Of a stretch of 64,000 nt of DNA, positions 8,905-16,660 are shown one piece after another. The notes under the pieces were generated by a model. The model searched no databases. It was not told the DNA's origin and saw only the letters and a program-made list of their open reading frames with translations. The stretch's first letter is position 1; each line of letters opens with the position of its first letter. The position numbers were made by a program, and so were the translations under genes. This DNA is from RGIG5579 sp045590715 (GTDB lineage Bacteria; Bacillota; Clostridia; Oscillospirales; SIG627). The stretch covers positions 3,465-67,464 of the forward strand of contig JAZNRO010000049.1 of the NCBI GenBank assembly GCA_045590715.1, given 5' to 3'.

Positions 8905-9731
8905 TGATGAAAGAAGCTTTGATCCCCGATATCGGTGTGATCACCGATATTCGCATTGACACTCCGGACGTTAGAACCTTCCGCGTGGTTACCCCCGATG
9001 GAAAGAAACCCTTCGAGCATATCCCCGGTCAGTGCGCATTTCTCTCCATTCCCGGTGTAGGCGAAGCGCTGTTCTCTATCACCTCTTCCCCCACGAACAC
9101 CGAATATATGGAGTTTTCCATCAAAAAGTGCGGCTGTGTTACCAGCTTTCTCCACTCCATTGAGCCCGGCCAGTACGTGACCATCCGTGGTCCTTACGGC
9201 AACGGCTTCCCCGTGGAAACGGCTTTCAAGGGAAAAGATCTTCTCTTCGTAGCCGGCGGTATCGGCCTTGCACCTTTAAGATCCGTCATCAACTACTGCC
9301 GTCATTACAGAGAAAATTACGGCTCCATTGATATCGTTTACGGCTCCCGTTCTATGCAGGATCTGGTAGACTACAACGAGATCATGGAAGAGTGGTGCAA
9401 AGAAGACGGTATCAACGTTCACCTGACCATCGACCGCGAACAGCCCGAATGGTCCGGCCACGTAGGCTTTGTACCCAACTTTGTAAAGGAACTGGGCTTT
9501 GATACCAACAAGACCGCAGTTCTTTGCGGACCTCCCATTATGATCAAATTCACTCTGGCAGGACTGCAGGAGATCGGATTCAAGAAGGATCAGATCTACA
9601 CCACCCTGGAAATGCGTATGAAGTGCGGCATCGGAAAATGCGGCAGATGCAACCTGGGTGACAAATTCATCTGTAAAGACGGACCTGTCTTCCGCTTTGA
9701 CCAGCTGGAAGAACTTCCCGACGAATATTAA
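8904..9731 (+). CDS. FAD/NAD(P)H-binding oxidoreductase subunit, AsrB/FlxA-like
   Basis: 275 aa, ferredoxin-reductase fold. The FAD-binding barrel shows F-S-I-T-S-S-P, the NAD(P)-binding domain shows G-G-I-G-L-A-P-L-R-S, and a C-terminal [2Fe-2S] cluster motif C-G-I-G-K-C-G-R-C-N-L-G ends with a further cysteine. It is the probable NADH entry point of the complex. Relatives serve as dihydroorotate dehydrogenase electron-transfer subunit, AsrB and FlxA; the neighbours select FlxA. The start uses ATGATG after GGAGGGG, and either methionine is possible. Confidence 0.83.
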   Translation: MMKEALIPDIGVITDIRIDTPDVRTFRVVTPDGKKPFEHIPGQCAFLSIPGVGEALFSITSSPTNTEYMEFSIKKCGCVTSFLHSIEPGQYVTIRGPYGNGFPVETAFKGKDLLFVAGGIGLAPLRSVINYCRHYRENYGSIDIVYGSRSMQDLVDYNEIMEEWCKEDGINVHLTIDREQPEWSGHVGFVPNFVKELGFDTNKTAVLCGPPIMIKFTLAGLQEIGFKKDQIYTTLEMRMKCGIGKCGRCNLGDKFICKDGPVFRFDQLEELPDEY

Positions 9732-9752
9732 TCGTATCGAAAGGATAGAAAG

Positions 9753-10427
9753 ATGGAAAAGAATGTAAATATCTTCCTGTACGGAAAAAAATACTCCGTA
9801 CCCGGAAACCTTACCATTATGAACGCAATGGAATATGCCGGCTATCAGCTGGTTCGCGGTTGCGGTTGCCGTAACGGCTTCTGTGGCGCTTGCGCTACCA
9901 TTTACAGAATCAAGGGTGACACCGAACTGAAGGCTTGTCTTGCTTGTCAGACCAAGGTTGAGGACAATATGTATATTGCCACTCTCCCCTTCTTCCCCTT
10001 GGTAAAACAGATCTACGACATTGAAAAGATCGGTCCTACCGAACAGATCATGATGCAGCTCTACCCCGAAATCTACAGCTGTATCGGTTGTAACGCCTGC
10101 ACCAAGGCTTGCACCCAGGAACTGAACGTGATGCAGTACATCGCTTACGCTCAGAGAGGCGAGTACGAAAAGTGCGCGGAAGAAAGCTTTGACTGCGTTA
10201 TGTGCGGCGTATGCTCCTCCCGTTGCCCTGCCGGTATCAGCCATCCCCAGGTAGCAATGCTGGCTCGCAGACTCAACGGTAAGTACCTTGCTCCCGGATG
10301 CGGACATCTGGAAGACAGAGTAAAAGAGATCAACGACGGCACCTTCCAGGAACTCCTTGAGAACCTGATGCAGAAGCCCATCGATGAACTCAAAGAACTC
10401 TACAACAATCGTGAGATCGAGAAATAA
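9753..10427 (+). CDS. Fumarate reductase/TfrB-like iron-sulfur subunit
   Basis: 224 aa. The N-terminal [2Fe-2S] ferredoxin domain has a C-G-C-R-N-G-F-C-G-A-C cluster and a later C-L-A-C. It is followed by two [4Fe-4S] motifs, C-I-G-C-N-A-C-T-K-A-C and C-V-M-C-G-V-C-S-S-R-C-P. This is the layout of succinate dehydrogenase/fumarate reductase B subunits. Methanogen thiol:fumarate reductase TfrB adds a C-terminal HdrB-like CCG domain; here that part is absent, while a separate hdrB sits in the same operon. No membrane anchor genes (frdC/D) accompany it, so the enzyme is predicted soluble. Confidence 0.8.
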   Translation: MEKNVNIFLYGKKYSVPGNLTIMNAMEYAGYQLVRGCGCRNGFCGACATIYRIKGDTELKACLACQTKVEDNMYIATLPFFPLVKQIYDIEKIGPTEQIMMQLYPEIYSCIGCNACTKACTQELNVMQYIAYAQRGEYEKCAEESFDCVMCGVCSSRCPAGISHPQVAMLARRLNGKYLAPGCGHLEDRVKEINDGTFQELLENLMQKPIDELKELYNNREIEK

Positions 10428-10441
10428 GGAGGGAAAGCACA

Positions 10442-12037
10442 ATGTATAATGAAGATATTCGCCTTTCTCTGGCAAAAGTAGAGGCAAACAGAAAAGCAAA
10501 TGCTGCCTCCGAACCCAAAAGAATGACTGCCGAGGAGAAGGAAAAGCTCCTTGCTACCTTCCACCCCGACTATATCGAAAGCCAGTTTGATACGCTTGCC
10601 ATCGGCCCCAACAAGGGTCAGAAGGTTCCCGTAGAACTGAAGGCTCTTCTGGAAGCAAATTCCAGAGTAAAGGGTCTTGACCTGGATCTGGAAAACGTTG
10701 ACTACGACGTAGACGTACTGGTAATCGGCGGCGGCGGTGCCGGCGCCAGCGCAGCCATTGAAGCCCACGAAAAGGGCGCAAAGGTTATGATCGCTACCAA
10801 GCTCCGTATCGGCGATGCCAACACCATGATGGCAGAAGGCGGTATTCAGGCTGCTGATAAGCCCAACGACTCCCCCGCAATCCACTACGTAGACGCACTG
10901 GGCGGCGGACACTTTAAGAACAAGCCCGAACTTCTCTACCGTCTTGTTACCGAAGCTCCCGACGCCATCAAATGGCTCAACGAGCTGGGCGTAGAATTCG
11001 ATAAGATGGCTGACGGTACTATGGTTACCACCCACGGCGGCGGTACCAGCCGTAAGAGAATGCACGCTGCCAAGGACTACTCCGGCGCAGAAATCATGCG
11101 TACTCTCCGCGATGAGGTATTCAACCGTCAGATCCCCGTTGTTGATTTCACCGCAGCTATTGAACTGATCCTGGACGAGGAAGGCAAGGCTGCCGGTGCT
11201 GTTCTCCAGAATATGGAAACCGGCGAAATTATGATCGCCCGTGCAAAGACTGTTATCATCGCTACCGGCGGTTGCGGCAGACTGCACTACCAGGGCTTCC
11301 CCACCTCCAACCACTACGGTGCTACCGCAGACGGTCTGGTTCTGGGTTACAGAGCAGGCGCAAAGCTTCTCTACGCTGATACTCTTCAGTATCACCCCAC
11401 CGGTGCTGCATACCCCGAACAGATCTTCGGCGCACTGGTAACCGAAAAAGTTCGTTCTCTGGGCGCTATGCTCATTAACTGCGACGGTACTGCTTTCATG
11501 CATCCCTTGGAAACCCGTGACGTTTGCGCTTCTTCTATCATTCGTGAATGCAAGGAACGCGGCAAGGGTATTAAGACTCCCATGGGCGAAGGCATCTGGC
11601 TGGATACTCCCATGATCGAAATGAAGGGTGGCGAGGGTACCATCGAAAAGAGAATCCCCGCTATGATGAGAATGTTCGGCAAATACGGTATTGATATCCG
11701 TAAAGAGCCCATCCTGATCTACCCCACTCTCCACTACCAGAACGGCGGTCTTGAAATCAAGAAGGACAACGAGACCAACATTCCCAACCTGTACGTAGCT
11801 GGCGAAGCCGTTGGCGGTATCCACGGTAGAAACAGACTAATGGGTAACTCCCTGCTTGACATCATCGTATTCGGTAGAAGCGCAGGTAAGAATGCTGCTG
11901 ACAGAGCGGCTGATACCAAGGTTGGAAAGCTCACCCTTTCCCACGTTGACGCTTTTGCAAAGGAAATGGCTGATGCCGGTATCAAGTCCGATATCGTATC
12001 TCCCAAGCTCCTTCCCGACTACAAGAGAAAAGTTTAA
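10442..12037 (+). CDS. Fumarate reductase/TfrA-like flavoprotein subunit
   Basis: 531 aa. After an unusual 90-residue N-terminal helical extension, the FAD motif V-I-G-G-G-G-A-G appears near residue 95. Catalytic landmarks of fumarate reductases follow: Q-Y-H-P-T-G, E-T-R-D-V, the active-site T-L-H-Y-Q-N-G-G, and G-R-N-R-L-M-G-N-S-L-L-D. The segment that carries the covalent FAD histidine in membrane-bound enzymes (S-H-T-x-A-A-x-G-G) reads D-A-N-T-M-M-A-E-G-G, with no histidine, so FAD is probably noncovalent. It likely reduces fumarate to succinate. Other fumarate-reductase-like flavoproteins (for example acrylate or urocanate reductases) cannot be fully excluded, but the fumC partner supports fumarate. 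Confidence 0.82.
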   Translation: MYNEDIRLSLAKVEANRKANAASEPKRMTAEEKEKLLATFHPDYIESQFDTLAIGPNKGQKVPVELKALLEANSRVKGLDLDLENVDYDVDVLVIGGGGAGASAAIEAHEKGAKVMIATKLRIGDANTMMAEGGIQAADKPNDSPAIHYVDALGGGHFKNKPELLYRLVTEAPDAIKWLNELGVEFDKMADGTMVTTHGGGTSRKRMHAAKDYSGAEIMRTLRDEVFNRQIPVVDFTAAIELILDEEGKAAGAVLQNMETGEIMIARAKTVIIATGGCGRLHYQGFPTSNHYGATADGLVLGYRAGAKLLYADTLQYHPTGAAYPEQIFGALVTEKVRSLGAMLINCDGTAFMHPLETRDVCASSIIRECKERGKGIKTPMGEGIWLDTPMIEMKGGEGTIEKRIPAMMRMFGKYGIDIRKEPILIYPTLHYQNGGLEIKKDNETNIPNLYVAGEAVGGIHGRNRLMGNSLLDIIVFGRSAGKNAADRAADTKVGKLTLSHVDAFAKEMADAGIKSDIVSPKLLPDYKRKV

Positions 12038-12042
12038 GTTAT

Positions 12043-12078
12043 AAAAAAAGAGCAGATCCAAATGGATCTGCTCTTTTT
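12043..12078 (+). terminator. Terminator of the fumarate/Hdr operon
   Basis: Stem AGAGCAGATCC (12049-12059) / GGATCTGCTCT (12064-12074), flanked by an A-run and a T-run. It starts six bases after the last stop codon. Confidence 0.9.
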
Positions 12079-12087
12079 CTTTCGGGA

Positions 12088-12119
12088 TAAAAAATCGGTA
12101 TTTTTCTGCCGATTTTTTT
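12088..12119 (-). terminator. Terminator of the glyA-rdgB-orf operon
   Basis: AAAAATCGG pairs with CCGATTTTT around a short T-rich loop. The minus-strand T-run follows the stop of the gene at 12118. Confidence 0.7.
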
Positions 12120-12504
12120 ATTTTAAATATTCTTTTTGATAAAGCAAAAGGGCGCAAAGGCCGAGAAGAAGGCTGATACCAAGTCCCGCAAGGGAGAAGT
12201 TTCGGATTCCGCCGGTCAAAGGCAGAAGGGACAGGATCGTTCCGGCAAAGGACAGGAAAAAGGCACTTTTCTCCCACTTTTCCTTGAAGAAGGAAAGGAT
12301 AAGGATCAAAACAAATAAAGTGCTTAAGATCGCTGTCAAAAGCGGAAAGAAATTGGCATAGCCGTAAGGGGTAAGACTAAAATAGGAATACGTTCTGCGA
12401 ACGGTTTTACCGGAATCAAGGGCGAAATTCAGTACCGCGCCCCAAGGCATGATCTCTAAAAAAAGCACAACCAGTGAAAGGATAAAAGCAAAACGTTTTT
12501 TCAT
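12118..12504 (-). CDS. Small four-helix membrane protein, unknown function
   Basis: 128 aa with four hydrophobic segments (about residues 7-25, 50-71, 80-98 and 103-121) and few charged loops. I do not recognise a family. It is third in an operon after glyA and rdgB. An AGGAGGG ribosome site fills the 11-nt gap to rdgB, so translation is well supported. Confidence 0.7.
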   Translation of the reverse strand: MKKRFAFILSLVVLFLEIMPWGAVLNFALDSGKTVRRTYSYFSLTPYGYANFFPLLTAILSTLFVLILILSFFKEKWEKSAFFLSFAGTILSLLPLTGGIRNFSLAGLGISLLLGLCALLLYQKEYLK

Positions 12505-12515
12505 ATAGCCCTCCT

Positions 12516-13091
12516 TTAAGAAAGCTTTAAAAGCAGTTTCTGCAAGGCTTCTGCCCGATGGCTGATCTGATTTTTCTTTTCTGCGCTGAGTTCTGCGGCA
12601 GTACAGCCGTACTGGGGCAAATAGAAGTAAGGATCGTAACCGAAGCCGCCCTCTCCTTTGGGGGTATCAATGATCTGACCGAAAAGGTACCCTTCCGTAC
12701 AGATCTCTTTTCCATCCGGGAAACAAAGACACATAGCGCAGGTGTAATGGGCATCTCTATTTTCTTCACCCTGCAGTTTTTCTACCAAAAGACGGTTATT
12801 GGCTTCATCGTCCCCGTGTCTGCCGCAAAAGCGGGCAGAGTAAATACCGGGGGCGCCGCCTAAAGCGTCTACGCAAATTCCACTGTCATCCGCCAGGGCC
12901 GCACAGCCGGAAATTTCAGCAATTTCTCTGGCCTTCTTTCTGGCATTTTCCCGGAAGGTCTCGCCGTCTTCTACAGTTTCGTGATCGATTCCCGCCTCGC
13001 GGATGGAAAGGATCTCTTCAAACTTTTCCCCTAAAATGGCGCGGATCTCACGGATCTTTCCGGCATTGCCGGAGGCAATGATCAGTTTCAT
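12516..13091 (-). CDS. rdgB: XTP/dITP diphosphatase (HAM1/RdgB family)
   Basis: House-cleaning enzyme that hydrolyses non-canonical purine nucleoside triphosphates (XTP, dITP) to the monophosphates, cytoplasmic. 191 aa, normal length. Family motifs: I-I-A-S-G-N-A-G-K at the N-terminus, A-D-D-S-G-I-C-V-D-A-L-G-G-A-P-G-I-Y-S-A-R in the middle, and G-F-G-Y-D-P-Y-F, then S-H-R-A-E-A at the end. The longer open frame begins inside glyA; I take the ATG at 13089-13091, one base beyond the glyA stop, because the protein then begins at the standard M-K-L-I-I-A-S. Translation is probably coupled to glyA. Confidence 0.93.
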   Translation of the reverse strand: MKLIIASGNAGKIREIRAILGEKFEEILSIREAGIDHETVEDGETFRENARKKAREIAEISGCAALADDSGICVDALGGAPGIYSARFCGRHGDDEANNRLLVEKLQGEENRDAHYTCAMCLCFPDGKEICTEGYLFGQIIDTPKGEGGFGYDPYFYLPQYGCTAAELSAEKKNQISHRAEALQKLLLKLS

Positions 13092-13092
13092 A

Positions 13093-14334
13093 TTAGTCAG
13101 CGTAAATGGGGAATTTCTCGCAAAGAGCCATAACTTCTGCGGAAACTCTCTCACGGTTGCCTTCAAAATCGGTGGCAATATCGCGGATCCACAGAGCGAT
13201 CTTCTCCATTTCCTCTACGCCGAAGCCACGGGTGGTAACGGCGGGAGTACCGATACGGATACCGCTGGTTACGAAGGGGCTTTCGGGATCGTCGGGAATG
13301 GTATTCTTGTTTACCGTAATATGAACGGCGTCGAGTCTTGCCTGCATTTCTTTACCGGTAACCTTGAAGTTGCGAAGGTCAATGAGCATCAGGTGGTTAT
13401 CGGTACCGCCGGATACGACACGGAAGCCGGCTTTTTCCATTGCTTTTGCAAGGGTTGCGGCATTCTTTACCACGTTCTTCTGATATTCTACGAATTCAGG
13501 CTTCATTGCTTCGCCGAAAGAAACGGCCTTGGCAGCAATGATGTGTTCCAGAGGACCGCCCTGAAGACCGGGGAACATTGCCTTGTCAATGATCTTGGCA
13601 AATTCTTCCTTGCAAAGGATCAGACCGCCTCTGGGTCCGCGCAGGGTCTTATGGGTGGTGGTGGTAACAACGTCTGCATAGGGTACGGGGGAAGGATGAA
13701 GTCCTGCGGCAACAAGACCTGCAATGTGAGCCATATCTACCATATAGTAAGCGCCCACTTCTTTTGCGATCTGGCCGATCTTTTCAAAATCAATGGTACG
13801 GGAGTAAGCAGAAGCACCGGCAATGATCAGCTTGGGCTTGCATTCCAATGCCTTCTGACGGATCAGTTCGTAATCCAGAACTTCGCTCTTTTCATCTACA
13901 CCGTAGGAAACGATGTTGTAATACTTACCGGAAATATTGGCAGGAGAGCCGTGGGAAAGGTGACCGCCGTGAGCCAGAGAAAGACCCATAACGGTATCGC
14001 CGGGCTGTACCAGAGCCAGGAATACGCCAAGGTTTGCAGCAGCGCCGCAGTGGGGCTGAACGTTTGCGTGGTCAGCACCGAAGAGCTTCTTTGCTCTTTC
14101 GATGGCAATGGTTTCCACCTCGTCAATATGCTCACAGCCACCGTAGTAACGCTTGTTGGGATAGCCTTCCGCATACTTATTGGTAAGAACGGTACCGGCA
14201 GCCATCAGAACAGCCTTGGATACGATATTCTCGGAAGCGATCAATTCAATATTGTGGCGCTGACGGGCAAGTTCACGGTCACAAGCGGCGAAAACCTCAG
14301 CATCAAAATTTTTAAGTTCATCAAAAAAATTCAT
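13093..14334 (-). CDS. glyA: Serine hydroxymethyltransferase
   Basis: PLP enzyme that converts serine and tetrahydrofolate to glycine and methylene-THF; the main one-carbon source. 413 aa, normal length. The PLP lysine lies in V-T-T-T-T-H-K-T-L-R-G-P-R-G-G. Other landmarks are E-L-I-A-S-E-N near the N-terminus, the Y-A-E-G-Y-P-N-K-R-Y-Y-G-G substrate loop, and V-D-M-A-H-I-A-G. First gene of a three-gene operon with rdgB. The amidohydrolase stop lies 82 bp upstream, so read-through from that gene is possible. Confidence 0.97.
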   Translation of the reverse strand: MNFFDELKNFDAEVFAACDRELARQRHNIELIASENIVSKAVLMAAGTVLTNKYAEGYPNKRYYGGCEHIDEVETIAIERAKKLFGADHANVQPHCGAAANLGVFLALVQPGDTVMGLSLAHGGHLSHGSPANISGKYYNIVSYGVDEKSEVLDYELIRQKALECKPKLIIAGASAYSRTIDFEKIGQIAKEVGAYYMVDMAHIAGLVAAGLHPSPVPYADVVTTTTHKTLRGPRGGLILCKEEFAKIIDKAMFPGLQGGPLEHIIAAKAVSFGEAMKPEFVEYQKNVVKNAATLAKAMEKAGFRVVSGGTDNHLMLIDLRNFKVTGKEMQARLDAVHITVNKNTIPDDPESPFVTSGIRIGTPAVTTRGFGVEEMEKIALWIRDIATDFEGNRERVSAEVMALCEKFPIYAD

Positions 14335-14416
14335 TTTTCTTTTCTCCTTATTATCATTCTATTAAAAGAGGGATTTCCTCAAAATCATCATATGCGTTTT
14401 TTATTGGACTGTAAAA

Positions 14417-15232
14417 TCATTCCTTCTTATCAAGGCCAAATAGACGAATGGCATTACCGGAAAGGATCTGACGATTGGCCTCTTCGGGAAGGTCCAGAGA
14501 AAGGAAGGTATCCAGTTCCTTTAAGGGATCCCACATGGGATAATCAGAGCCAAATAAAACTCTGTCAAATCCCCAGCGGCAGATCAATTCTTTTGCCTTC
14601 TCCTTTTCCCAGAAAGGAAAGGTAGAAGAGCAGTCCACATACAAATTCTTCTTATGAGATAAGGCCTTGTACGCGTCTTCCCAAATGGACCAGCCCGCAA
14701 GATGGGCGCCGATCACCGTAAGGTTTTCGTAAATGTCCAAAATGGGTAAAAGACGGTTGGGATTGGAAAAATCGTAGCGGTAATCGCCGGTGTGAAGAAG
14801 TACCGGAATCCCCTTTTTCTCGCAAAGCTCGTAAATTTTCAGACAGCGGAAATCATCTAATTTAAAGGCCTGGATATCCGGATGAAGCTTTACTCCTTGG
14901 AGTCCAAGCTCCAGAAGATGCTCAAAATCCCGCTCAATATCATCGCTCTCCGGGTGAAGGGTGCCAAAGCCGAAGAAAATATCCGGGTGAAGCTGAACTT
15001 CTCTGGCAATAAAGGAATTGATGGATTCTACCTGGTGAGGGGTGGTAGCCACGGAATGAACCAAAAAGCGATCGATCCGGCCGTCTGCCAGGATCTCTTT
15101 CAGTCCTCCGGTAGTGCCGTCGCAAGCGGGAGAGGTACCGTACAAACGATCGGTACCGGCACAGGCTTTTGCCGCTATCTTTTCCGGATAAATATGGCAA
15201 TGGGCATCAATTACGGGAATGTTACCGACCAT
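14417..15232 (-). CDS. Metal-dependent amidohydrolase (TIM-barrel hydrolase)
   Basis: 271 aa, amidohydrolase_2 type. The N-terminal metal motif is V-I-D-A-H-C-H. Further ligands are likely in G-V-K-L-H-P-D, L-L-H-T-G-D and G-A-H-L-A-G-W, and the C-terminal aspartate lies in V-L-F-G-S-D-Y-P-M-W-D. Homologues include decarboxylases and lactonases; the substrate is not predictable. Its promoter overlaps an 11-bp inverted repeat (15270-15309), so it may have a dedicated regulator. Confidence 0.82.
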   Translation of the reverse strand: MVGNIPVIDAHCHIYPEKIAAKACAGTDRLYGTSPACDGTTGGLKEILADGRIDRFLVHSVATTPHQVESINSFIAREVQLHPDIFFGFGTLHPESDDIERDFEHLLELGLQGVKLHPDIQAFKLDDFRCLKIYELCEKKGIPVLLHTGDYRYDFSNPNRLLPILDIYENLTVIGAHLAGWSIWEDAYKALSHKKNLYVDCSSTFPFWEKEKAKELICRWGFDRVLFGSDYPMWDPLKELDTFLSLDLPEEANRQILSGNAIRLFGLDKKE

Positions 15233-15269
15233 TTTCTACTCCTTCTTCCTATTTATTCGACTATTTATT

Positions 15270-15309
15270 ATTTTACACCATTCATATTCTAATATCAATA
15301 GAATATGAA
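15270..15309 (-). promoter_or_regulatory. Promoter with overlapping inverted repeat upstream of the amidohydrolase
   Basis: Perfect 11-bp inverted repeat TTCATATTCTA (15281-15291) / TAGAATATGAA (15299-15309) with a 7-bp spacer. On the minus strand, -35 TTGATA (15293-15298) lies in that spacer, and -10 TAAAAT (15270-15275) follows after 17 bp. This is the geometry of a repressor operator. Confidence 0.55.
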
Positions 15310-15334
15310 AGAAAGAATGTTTCTTTTTTGTGAA

Positions 15335-15368
15335 AAAACAAGCCCGGGCAAGGCTCGGACTTGTTTTG
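15335..15368 (-). terminator. Terminator of the antiporter-SulP operon
   Basis: An imperfect stem from AAAACAAGCCCGGGC to the complementary half ending in CTTGTTTT, followed on the minus strand by six T. It lies just downstream of the SulP stop codon. Confidence 0.75.
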
Positions 15369-15376
15369 ATAAGTTT

Positions 15377-16660
15377 TTATGCGGTTTTCTTTCTTTTGAT
15401 CTTTCCCAAAAGGTAAAAAACAAAGTGCAGGGAAAGGCCTACGGCAATGGCTACCACAAGATCAAAGATCACGGTTAAGAGGAAAGTAAGCACCAAGACC
15501 AGGATACCGGTAAAGGGCTGCGTTTTCACCATTGAAACAAATTTTCTCCACTCGCTCATATTATAGGCTACCATAAAGAGAATAGCTGCAATGGTAGGCA
15601 TGGGGATCAGAGCCGCAAGAGGCATCAAAACCAAAAGAACAAGCAAGAGAACCAGCGCGTGAACCATACCCGCGATGGGGGTTCTGCCGCCGTTTTTCGC
15701 GTTGGCGGCGGTTCTGGCAATGGCACCGGTAGCGGGAATACCACCGAACATAACCGACAGCATATTGCCTGCGCCCTGGGCAACCAGTTCCGCATTGGGA
15801 TTGTGCTTAGAATCGATCATAGTATCTGCTACCACGCAGGAAAGAAGGGATTCAATGGCCGCAAGGATCGCAATGGTAATAGCATCGGGCAAAAGGGACA
15901 AAAGATTTCCCGCGCTGAAATCAAGGCCGGTCAAAGTAAAAGGAGGAAGACCGGAGGGGATGGTATAAAGCTCTCCGATGGTAAATACGCCCCCGTCCAG
16001 ACCGGGAATGAATTTCACCATCAAAGCGCCAAATAAAACCGCAATGAGAGAAGGCGGAACTCTTTTTTCAAATCTGGGGTAAATAATAAGGATGGAAAGA
16101 CTTACCAAACCTACCAAAAGGGCCTGCCAGGAGAAGGTGGAAAGAGAAGCAAGGTTTGCTTCCATTTTTTCAATGGTTTCTACGGGCTTTATACCGGCGG
16201 CGTACTGCAGACCGAAAAAGTCCTTCAACTGACCCAAAAGAATGGTAACGGCGATACCGGAGGTAAAACCGACGGTAATAGTAGAAGGAACGAAGCGGAT
16301 CAGTCCGCCCATTTTGCAAACGCCCATGAGAATCAAAATAGCGCCTGCCATCAAGGTGGCTAAAATCAGGCCGCCCATTCCCTTCTGGGCTACCACGCCT
16401 GCTACGATGGTAGCAAAGGCAGCGGTGGGGCCGGCAATCTGGATCCGGCTTCCGCCTAAAAAGGATACCACAAAACCTGCGACAATAGCGGTATAAACAC
16501 CGGCGGCAGGTTCTACGCCGCTGGCAAGAGCCAGGGCAATGGATAAAGGCAAAGCAATAATGGCAACGATGATACCGGCTACGATATCCTTTACCACCTG
16601 CTCCTTTTTCAGATCCTTTAAAACGGAAAAGAATTTGGGAAGCAAATAAAACTCTTTCAT
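15377..16660 (-). CDS. SulP family anion transporter lacking a STAS domain
   Basis: Membrane transporter of the SulP/SLC26 family (sulfate, bicarbonate or other anions). The N-terminal signature region shows D-I-V-A-G-I-I-V-A-I-I-A-L-P-L-S-I-A-L-A-L-A-S-G, then G-G-S-R-I-Q-I-A-G-P-T-A-A-F. Later come F-G-G-I-P-A-T-G-A-I-A-R-T-A-A-N-A-K-N-G-G-R-T-P and eleven or more hydrophobic segments. Usual SulP proteins have about 550 residues with a cytoplasmic STAS domain; this one stops at 427 aa, directly after the last helix, in a lysine-rich tail. The start overlaps the stop of the antiporter gene by 4 bp, so the two are translationally coupled. Confidence 0.9.
   Translation of the reverse strand: MKEFYLLPKFFSVLKDLKKEQVVKDIVAGIIVAIIALPLSIALALASGVEPAAGVYTAIVAGFVVSFLGGSRIQIAGPTAAFATIVAGVVAQKGMGGLILATLMAGAILILMGVCKMGGLIRFVPSTITVGFTSGIAVTILLGQLKDFFGLQYAAGIKPVETIEKMEANLASLSTFSWQALLVGLVSLSILIIYPRFEKRVPPSLIAVLFGALMVKFIPGLDGGVFTIGELYTIPSGLPPFTLTGLDFSAGNLLSLLPDAITIAILAAIESLLSCVVADTMIDSKHNPNAELVAQGAGNMLSVMFGGIPATGAIARTAANAKNGGRTPIAGMVHALVLLLVLLVLMPLAALIPMPTIAAILFMVAYNMSEWRKFVSMVKTQPFTGILVLVLTFLLTVIFDLVVAIAVGLSLHFVFYLLGKIKRKKTA

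Noticed and set aside
7885..9731. Anaerobic sulfite reductase AsrAB
   Set aside because: The two proteins resemble AsrA and AsrB, but no AsrC sirohaem subunit is present and they sit in an Hdr operon, so a Flx role fits better.
10400..11824. 474-codon frame antisense to the FrdA-like gene
   Set aside because: Shadow frame; the sense gene has all family motifs.
9753..12037. Membrane succinate dehydrogenase/quinol:fumarate reductase
   Set aside because: No frdC/D membrane anchor and no covalent-FAD histidine in the flavoprotein.
13003..14625. 540-codon plus-strand frame antisense to glyA and parts of its neighbours
   Set aside because: Covers three real minus-strand genes; no ribosome site and no recognisable protein.
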